Positions 56,735-64,000 of a stretch of 64,000 nucleotides of DNA are shown here, in pieces. The DNA lies in assembly GCA_022432975.1 (NCBI GenBank), contig CM039516.1, positions 31,450,051-31,514,050 of the forward strand. Direction: 5' to 3'. The position numbers and the translations under genes are program-made. Every line of letters begins with the position of its first letter. Position 1 is the first letter of the stretch. The stretch comes from Begonia masoniana. Lineage: Eukaryota > Streptophyta > Magnoliopsida > Cucurbitales > Begoniaceae. The notes under the pieces were generated by a model. That model was not told the DNA's origin, did no database searches, and saw only the letters and a program-made list of their open reading frames with translations.

Positions 56735-57931
56735 TGATAAGTGTGTATTTTACACACTTATTTATACTCTGCATATTTGATTTGATAAGTTTCTCTCAAG
56801 TGATTGAAGGAATTTGATCAATTGTGTGCAAGTGTGCAGATATTAAATATAGAACAGGAGGCTGGAAAAATGAGGTGAAAAAGAATTAAAATTCAAAGTT
56901 AAGTGAGAAGCAACTGATCGACATTCAGCAACTGATCGCTTGCAATTTTAAGAGCAAACCATAGCCGCGATTGATATCTATGAAATGAAGAGATCGATCG
57001 CTACATATACATAATTGCAAATTGAAGAAAAGCTAGCGATTTGTTGTACATAGAAGAGCAGCGATCGATCTCTTTATGAATCCAGAGATCGATCGCAGTA
57101 CATGGAGAAAAGGCAGAAGAACAATTAACAGAGCCAGCAGCGATCAATTGAAGGAAGCAGCGATCGATCTCTGTGAAATACAGAGATCGATCGCCACACA
57201 TATGCTACAAAGAAATGCCGCGATCGATCTCTATAACTTGGCAGAGATCGATCGCTGATCAAATTGTTAATATGGAAAGAGGACGTGTTTTAATCCGAGC
57301 CGTTAAACTGAATACAGACTTCATCTCAACCATTGATCGGCTGAAAAACCACATTAAAAACCTAGAGCAGACCTAAATGATGGGAGATCCTGGAGATCCT
57401 GGAGCCGGCAACAGAGAGAGGCGATTCTCGGCTAAGGAGCGATTCGATTATTTTCAGCATAGTTTTCTTTTCTTTTCTTTTTCTTTCTACTGTTTTATTA
57501 TGCAACTCTATAATATTTCCGTTGTTTATTTATCTTCTAGCATGAACTAAACGTTTGTTCTAGGGTTTCGATGTAGCCTAGTTATGATTATTTATTTTTC
57601 TTAATTCAAGTATTTAATTTCCTGTTCCTGTTCTGTGTTGAGTAATCTATTCTGGACGTAATGCTTAGGTTTGCTTGATCACCAAAACTAAGAACTTTAG
57701 GGTTGATTCGGGATGCGAGAGCGGAGAATTTAACCGTGCACTGAATATTTTGCCTTAAAAAGGATCCTAGGCTAGAGATAGTTAGGACGTTTGAGTGGTA
57801 ATATAATTTCTTGTTCCTAATGTATTCAATTAATTCTCAGGATTAGAGACCGAGAGGTGATAATTCGTTAGTTGAATAAGTTTGTCTTTGCTCGAGAGAG
57901 ATTGATAAATATTTTCGTGAAATTGCCATCA
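56735..57931 (+). mobile_element. LTR start of another element, truncated on the right
   Basis: TGATAAGTGTGTATTTTACA at 56735 interrupts the LTR of the Gypsy element exactly after CGACAAGC, which continues differently in the other LTR copy (50015). It opens with a terminal hairpin (TAAGTGTGTA paired with TACACACTTA) and carries an array of 13-bp inverted repeats (56930-57260). It has leader-like DNA near 57540-57860. It is cut at 57931 by the next element. Orientation is inferred from the TG start. Short frames at 57001-57376 are by-products of the repeats. Confidence 0.6.
57061..57255. repeat. Array of three perfect 13-bp hairpins (GCGATCGATCTCT)
   Basis: GCGATCGATCTCT at 57061-57073, 57160-57172 and 57220-57232 is each followed, after 9-10 nt, by its exact complement AGAGATCGATCGC (57084-57096, 57182-57194, 57243-57255). 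A fourth, half-degraded unit ends at about 57001 (AGAGATCGATCGC at 56989). Confidence 0.9.
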
Positions 57932-59033
57932 TGATAGGCTACGGGCCTGCAATGGGGAAGAAAATAAACAGGCGGAAGACTGAAGACAAAGACCATGATC
58001 GGTGCTCGGTGAACACCCCAAAACAGACGCCTAAAAACAACGAAAAACAGAGAACTAACACAAAATGGAAAACGCATTCAGTGAAGTGGGTGAGTGAACA
58101 AACCGGTTTCTTTGCCACAGAGAACGCCGGTAAGGTGAAGGAAAGTGGAAATGGAGGTGAATGGCCCTCAGCTGGCCGGAAAGCAAAGATCTTTGCTTCG
58201 GCAATTTGTTCTTCCATGGAAGAAAAGCAGCGCTCGGGCAATGGATTTCGCCACCTTTGCCCTTCCTTCTAGCTCTGACGAGAGGGAGAAACGACAGAGG
58301 CGACTAAGAGCTCCGCCTAGCAATCCAGGGCTCGCGGGGCACTCTGGTGAAGCCATCAGGAGCGAAGCTCCGGCTGAACACCGACGACGATCGTGAACGG
58401 AAGAAAACTCTTCTGTGATTTCCAAAAATATGTATTACAAGCTAAAATTTTACAGAGGTGGAAGAGGAGCTTAAATAACAGAAGAGAATCGGCGAAGAAG
58501 AAGGAGAAGATCGCTGCGGAAAAGTATAGGGCAACGGCTAGAAATACAGCCGTTGGAGCTTCTTTGCAGGCGCGGTCCGGTTCGCTGGAGGTAGGGCATT
58601 TAAGGCCGGTTCAGCTTTGTTTACCTTGGTTCAGTCTTGGTTCTCCTTTGTTTTGGCCGGTTCACTTCCTTCAGCCCTTGGTTCAGTCCGGTTCAACTTG
58701 GTTCTTCTCTTGGTTTGGCTGGTTCAGCTGGGTTCCTCTCTTGGTTTGCCATCCTTTGAAGACTATTACAAAATATACATTCTAAAAGGCTAAAGTTTGC
58801 CAATTAACGAGTTTTAAACAAAACTAAAGTATTTTAAATTACAAATAAAATAAAACGAAAGCTTGGTTACAAAAGTTGAATTTAAGGAAAACAAATTCCT
58901 TCTTCAATGATTTTCTCCAAGCCTTGAGAAACCATTTACCTACAAAATTCCACAAGTCCATTAGATATATAAAATAAATAATTAAATACATACCTTGACT
59001 TGTGCTCGATGGATCGGGACCGTGGGCATATCA
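57932..59033 (-). repeat. 3' LTR (left) of the non-coding element, 1102 bp
   Basis: Matches 63705-64000 almost base for base over its first 296 bases (differences such as CTGGCCGG/CTGGCTGG). Contains a GGTTCA-rich stretch (58610-58740). Frames at 57931-58785 fall inside it, are duplicated with the LTR, and lack domains. Confidence 0.9.
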
Positions 59034-61329
59034 TCCCCTCCCGGTTCTTGAGGATTTGACCTCAAATCCAATGGTAAATATCATGGAAGATGCTACAACA
59101 CTTAGGATAAAATTTCTCTACTAAAAGCTTAAACAAGTAAACCGTAGTAGTAGCCAAAAAATAAAAATTATCCTAAAGTTTGAAAAAATCATTTTACCAT
59201 CCACAATGGTCTCGAATAAATTTCAAGATTAAATTGTTCATTGCAACAATTTAGAAAACAAACATTCAAGATAAAATCAAGTTTGATGCAAGCATAATCG
59301 AACAATTTCATTTCTCATGCAAAACCTAATAAGAAAATATTGAACCAAATGATAATCATCATTTCAAAGAAAACAACACTTGGCTTCAAGCAATTCAAAT
59401 AGCAATGAGAGTTAAGATTTATCACTTCAAAAACAAGAGGCAACAATAATTTGATCACAAAATTAGTCTCTAGTTCTTTTCAACAAATTGAATCAAGCTT
59501 AGACAAGGAATATTAAACATGATATCCAAATTATAGCAAGAACATACAAGAAGTTGATCTCAAACATAAAATTCATCCAATCAACCTACTATTCAACTAA
59601 TTCAAAAAGAGATTTAAGTAAGGTTTCATGGGCATATACCTTGTTGCCAAAAATTGTTCCAACTCCTTGGCTTATCCATAGCCAATGCTCAAAATGGAGT
59701 AGGAAGCTAAACAAACCTCAAATGGTAAAACAATATGTATATATTTTGATTTAATCTTTACCTTGGTCAATAACAAATCAACTAATTGACCGAGCACTAA
59801 ATTTTAAAGACAAACAAATAAACAATACAAACAAACTAACAACAATTAAGTCACATGATTCAATCTAAAAGTCCTAAACATTTAATCAAACAGCACAACA
59901 AATCAAGCAAATTAATCAAAGAAAATAAACTTGCAACTAATATCAATGATAAGCTATTGGGTCTAGGCAACCCTCTAGAACTTTTGTGGAAATCGTCACA
60001 CTATCCCACACCCTTTAAAGGCGACTGCCTCACACGGCGATCTGTCGGGCCCAATGGCCAGCGGTAAACCTCGGACAATACCAACGGCCCACAGAGGAAG
60101 GCTCTTGGCCACAAACACAAATCACTCGACGTACAAGTGAATCCTAAATGACTAACAAGATAGTATATGACATGCTTTTGTTAAAATATCGGACCTCAAG
60201 TTAACATAGTCCTAAACAAAACAAAACACTCAACTTGATGTAATCAAACAAGAGTTCAAAACAGAATTATAAAACATGGTGAAATAGAATTTTCCAAGCT
60301 CTATTTAACATGCAATTTTAATTCATGCTCTTCATTCTAAATTTAACTTAACATCAAGGACACTATACAAATCATAAACACAAGAGATGCATCAATCATC
60401 AAAACAAAAACTCAAACATGGATGGAAACTGAATTTTACAATCCAATTGAACATGTTATAGTTTATGCTTTCACTTTAATTTCAATTCAAGGCATCAAAT
60501 AAAATCCTAAACAAGTTTAAAACACAAATAAGCATGGTAAAATATTTACATAATATTTTAGATGCTTTAAAGACATAAAACAGAAATTTGAAAACTGAAA
60601 ACAGTGCACAAAACACATAAAAACGACAGAATTTCCGAAACAGAAAAACTAACACAAATCTACTCCAATATTCTTGAAACTTTAACAGGGATTAGAAAAC
60701 AAGATGATAAACATGCTGTCAAATTTTCAAATCCAGATTCAACATGAGCAGAAAGTTATGCAAGCCTAAAGTTCAGGAAATTTAAACTCAAAAACCAGAA
60801 AATTTCTAAACAACCTAAAGTATCCTAAACTGAAACTAGCACAATTCAACTCCAAATAACCTGAAATTTTAACAGATAATAGTTGACAATATGTTGCATA
60901 TGCTGTAAAAATTTCAAATCCAAATTCATAATGAGCAAAGAATTATGCAAGTCCAAAGTAGGAACTAAAACTAGAAAAACCAGAAAAATTTCTAAACCAG
61001 AATTTTAATCTAAACATCCTAGAAAAATCTAAACAAAAACAATGCCAATTTGGAAATCAATTAGCACAACAAACTCTTCTAATCATGAGACAAAACACAA
61101 ACTAAAACACATTTGGAAAAATACCTAAACAACACAACAATTTTCAGCAAAGAAAACTAACATGAGAATTCAATTTAGCATTTCATTTTCAAATCCATTC
61201 TCTATGTAAATTAATTTTGCCAACACAACCTAAACAACGAAACATGGTTCTAAAACAGAAACAAATATCTATAAACATTCACCTAAACGAAATCAAAATT
61301 ATGACTCAAAACACAACATTAGAACATGC

Positions 61330-61790
61330 TTTTATTCAAGAATAACATCTCGAAATTAACGGATATGGGCCATGGTTAGTTCATGCTTGCTTACCAGAAA
61401 CATGAGGTTAAGATGGTAAAGTCATATCATATAATTTCACAGTAATGAAATCCAAATAAACAGCTAATTCAAACACAAACAAATCACAAACAAAAGAACA
61501 TGCTTTCAAGAAAACATTCTGAGAATTAAACAGATACGGACCATGGTTAATTCATGCTAGCTAATCAGAAACATGAGGTTAATATGGCAAAAGTATATCA
61601 GATAATATCACAGCAATGTAATCCAATTAAACAGCTAATTCAAACACAAACAAATCACAAACAAAAGAACATGCTTTCAAGAAAACATTCTGAGAATTAA
61701 ACAGATACGGACCATGGTTAATTCATGCTAGCTAATCAGAAACATGAGGTTAATATGGCAAAAGTATATCAGATAATATCACAGCAATGT
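61330..61790. repeat. Three tandem copies, period about 171 bp
   Basis: AGAACATGCTTTYAAGAAAA... with ACCATGGTTAATTCATGCTA and CATGAGGTTAA recurs with starts near 61322, 61495 and 61666. The second and third copies are nearly identical, the first diverged. Confidence 0.85.
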
Positions 61791-61834
61791 ACTTCCAAAG
61801 AACAACAAGTTCAATCACAGACAAACATAAAACA

Positions 61835-61945
61835 CAATTTGCTCTCGGTCAACAGTTCCGAAGAGTCTCCACACAGAAAATAAAACTAAACATAATTTGC
61901 TCTCGGTCAACAGTTCCGAAGAGTCTCCCAACAGACTTAAACTAA
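61835..61945. repeat. Two tandem copies, about 60 bp
   Basis: TTTGCTCTCGGTCAACAGTT plus CCGAAGAGTCTCC occurs at about 61838 and 61899, each preceded by AAACAYAA. Confidence 0.85.
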
Positions 61946-63704
61946 AAGGGAACAGAAAAGTACCTTTTAAGCAAGACAATTAACAGCTCCAAAGTTGCCA
62001 ATTAAGGAGGTTTCTTGCCTTGGGAGGTGGGTACAAAAACTGCACAACAACAGTTACGAAAAACGCACACAAACAGAGACTAAGATATGCAAAAACAGCA
62101 ATCTAGAATTAAACAAAATGCATGGTTCAATTACTAAACCTCTTAGCAATTTGAATACCAAATGAAATACCTAAACGTGCTTCTAAACAGATAGAAAAAG
62201 AACAATAAAAACAGCAAGAAGACAGCAGAGAAAATGTTTTTAAACATAAACAAACACAGCCTAGAAACTAAGACAAACATGCAAGAAAAGAAAAACAAAA
62301 CTCAATAAATGTTCAAGACATTTTCAAGCTTCTCGGTTTTGTGCAAACAGAAAATTCACTTGCTTTAAACACCAAATCAGCAAATTAAACGCAACAACCA
62401 GGATGATAAATCTTTAAGCTCAAGTCTTAACATGATAATAAGTGTGCTGGAACAGTATTTAAGCAATGTAGTAGCACACAAGCAATAACAGATCAGCAAG
62501 CTAAAATAATGAGCAAACAAACACTTCCAAACTTGTAACAATGATTACCGATTTGAGATAAGGGTTGCAATTATGTAAACCAACAAGAACAGCAAGTTGA
62601 TCAAAAGAATATGAAGCTAAACTTTCATGCTTAAGAGCTTAACATGCTAAATTTTCATGCTGGAACAAGGGTGGAATAGCAACCAAACACAACAGAATCA
62701 GAAATAGAAAACAACATAGCTTCTTCCTAGTGAGCAACAAAATGGACAACTAATTTAGGAAATAAGCTGCAGCCATGAAGAAGATGACAATTGTATGTTA
62801 TACTTCCATGCTCAGATGTTTAACAACTCAAATAACATGCTGAAAGTGATTTTAAGTCAAGAAAATAGATCATGCCATCAACAAACAGCAACTACACAGG
62901 AAATTTATAGAGCAGATTTCTTGACAAGCAACACACCCGGTTTTAACACACAAGGGAAGCTGCAAACAAAACCGTAAGCAGAAACCAGACAACAAAAAGA
63001 CACAGAACAGAACTGAAACAAAAACAAGCTAAAGACTAGCCAAAACAAAACAATAACCATGCGATTAATCACCTAAACATGTGACACTATAAACAGAACA
63101 CAAGCTGGGACTTAACAGGAGACAAATCTGGGCAGCTAAACAGGAAACAGCAAGAAAATAGATCAGCAACTCTTGCTGCAGAACTCGACAGAAAAAGTAA
63201 CAGAAAATCACAAAAACATGCTGACATTTGACACTAATCAGAACAAACAGAAAACATGACTTGAAAGAGGTTTACTGTGGGTGCGACATTGATGAATATG
63301 GAACACTTGAACAGAAACAAGAAATCAATGACAATAAACAGAATAAGAACGATGCAGAATAATTTCAACAAACAGTGAGCACAAATCCAACAAAACAGAA
63401 TAGCAACACAACTCATGCTAAAACATTCTAAACAATTTAAACAGAACATTAGACAAGTTAAAACATTCACAAAAAGGAAAAACATGCTGACAGTAATGAC
63501 CGAAACAAGTAAACAAAATCCTAAGAACAATCTATCATGCTAAACAACACACAAATAAACTAGACATACTGGACAACAATCAGACAACAATGCATGATAG
63601 AACAAAAACATGCAAACAAGAAACAGGAAAAAAAAGAACACAAACAGGGGCTGGAAAACAGACCCGAAATGCAAACCAAAAGAGCACTTAGCTCTGATAC
63701 CACT

Positions 63705-64000
63705 TGATAGGCTACGGGCCTGCAATGGGGAAGAAAATAAACAGGCGGAAGACTGAAGACAAAGACCATGATCGGTGCTCGGTGAACACCCCAAAACAGA
63801 CGCCTAAAAACAACGAAAAACAGAGAACTAACACAAAATGGAAAACGCATTCAGTGAAGTGGGTGAGTGAACAAACCGGTTTCTTTGCCACAGAGAACGC
63901 CGGTAAGGTGAAGGAAAGTGGAAATGGAGGTGAATGGCCCTCAGCTGGCTGGAAAGCAAAGATCTTTGCTTCGGCAATTTGTTCTTCCATGGAAGAACAG
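63705..64000 (-). repeat. 5' LTR (right) of the non-coding element, partial
   Basis: Copy of the LTR at 57932, beginning TGATAGGCTACGG right after the primer site and cut by the window edge. Confidence 0.9.

Larger units (their letters stand above)
59034..63704 (-). other. Non-coding A-rich interior of the LARD-like element
   Basis: About 4.67 kb rich in ACAAAC/AAACAG-type DNA on the plus strand, without a reading frame above about 100 codons and no retrotransposon motif. A more GC-rich segment lies at 59950-60130 (GGCGATCTGTCGGGCCCAAT region). Tandem repeats lie at 61360-61790 and 61835-61945. Confidence 0.75.
57932..64000 (-). mobile_element. Non-coding LTR retrotransposon (LARD-like), right end outside window
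   Basis: The left LTR 57932-59033 (TGATAGGCTACGG...GGGCATATCA) is repeated at 63705-64000 and beyond. A primer site GCTCTGATACCA sits at 63691-63702 next to the right LTR, and a polypurine tract (GGGAGGGGA on the minus strand, 59034-59042) lies next to the left LTR, so the element runs on the minus strand. The 4.67-kb interior has all the replication signals and no gag or pol that I can recognise. It must depend on an autonomous relative. It is related to the fragment at 4911-7419. Confidence 0.85.

Noticed and set aside
57939..58785. Frames of 83-130 aa on both strands, repeated at 63712-63990
   Set aside because: Duplicated because they lie in LTRs; mutually overlapping, no domain.
59950..60130. 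GC-richer patch as a possible structural RNA gene
   Set aside because: No tRNA or rRNA consensus (no A/B box, no cloverleaf) could be recognised.
63234..63850. Hydrophobic minus-strand frames resembling membrane proteins
   Set aside because: Antisense of A/C-rich DNA gives F, L, V, C-rich translations; composition explains them.

Overview
The window is plant nuclear DNA, almost certainly from a flowering plant and probably a eudicot. It holds one recognisable host gene, a plant-type IRE1 unfolded-protein-response sensor with signal peptide, lumenal domain, membrane span, kinase with a DMG motif and KEN ribonuclease. The gene is on the minus strand and I could assemble it as seven exons (35564-41236, 926 codons plus stop). 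Nearly everything else is transposable-element sequence. Plant hallmarks are Ty3/Gypsy elements with initiator-Met tRNA primer sites and 5-bp target duplications, a Ty1/Copia fragment, a hAT-like element with an 8-bp duplication and a PIF/Harbinger-like element with a TAA duplication. Two 100-N assembly gaps are present (25339-25438 and 47729-47828).

Layout, left to right. 1-20816 is a Russian-doll nest. A Gypsy element (gag start plus 5' LTR, minus strand) holds a solo LTR at 1275-3747 (duplication CTAAG). It abuts a non-coding LTR element (4911-7419), which lies in the 3' LTR of an older, internally deleted Gypsy (7420-10262 and 19672-20816). That older Gypsy is split by a complete 9.4-kb Gypsy element at 10263-19671 (duplication GATAT). 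20817-25338 holds decayed Copia and Gypsy pieces. 26350-28433 is another solo LTR (CATGT). 28953-29954 is a hAT-type element with what looks like captured host sequence. 30206-32827 is LTR-like.

33241-35329 is the most striking object: a PIF/Harbinger-type element that is a near-perfect 2.09-kb palindrome. Its arms are 1038 and 1037 bp around a 14-nt spacer. Each arm carries a copy of the Myb-like ORF1, and no transposase is present. It ends 234 bp past the IRE1 stop codon, in the direction IRE1 is transcribed.

41237-43002 is the IRE1 upstream region and ordinary AT-rich intergenic DNA. 43003-64000 is a second nest: an LTR-like unit split by a solo LTR (44719-46834, GATAC); an LTR end at 48546 and a Gypsy element at 49653-56734, both lying inside the gag gene of an Athila/Tat-like element (48547-49652); the right LTR of that Gypsy broken by another LTR (56735-57931) carrying an array of perfect hairpins; and that LTR broken in turn by a non-coding LTR element (57932 to beyond the window edge) related to the one at 4911-7419.

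Functionally, IRE1 is the only gene with a clear cellular role. The retrotransposon reading frames are nearly all broken by stops and one-base shifts. All boundaries, duplications and exon joins were read by eye from the sequence. Family names rest on recognised protein motifs and were not checked by search.
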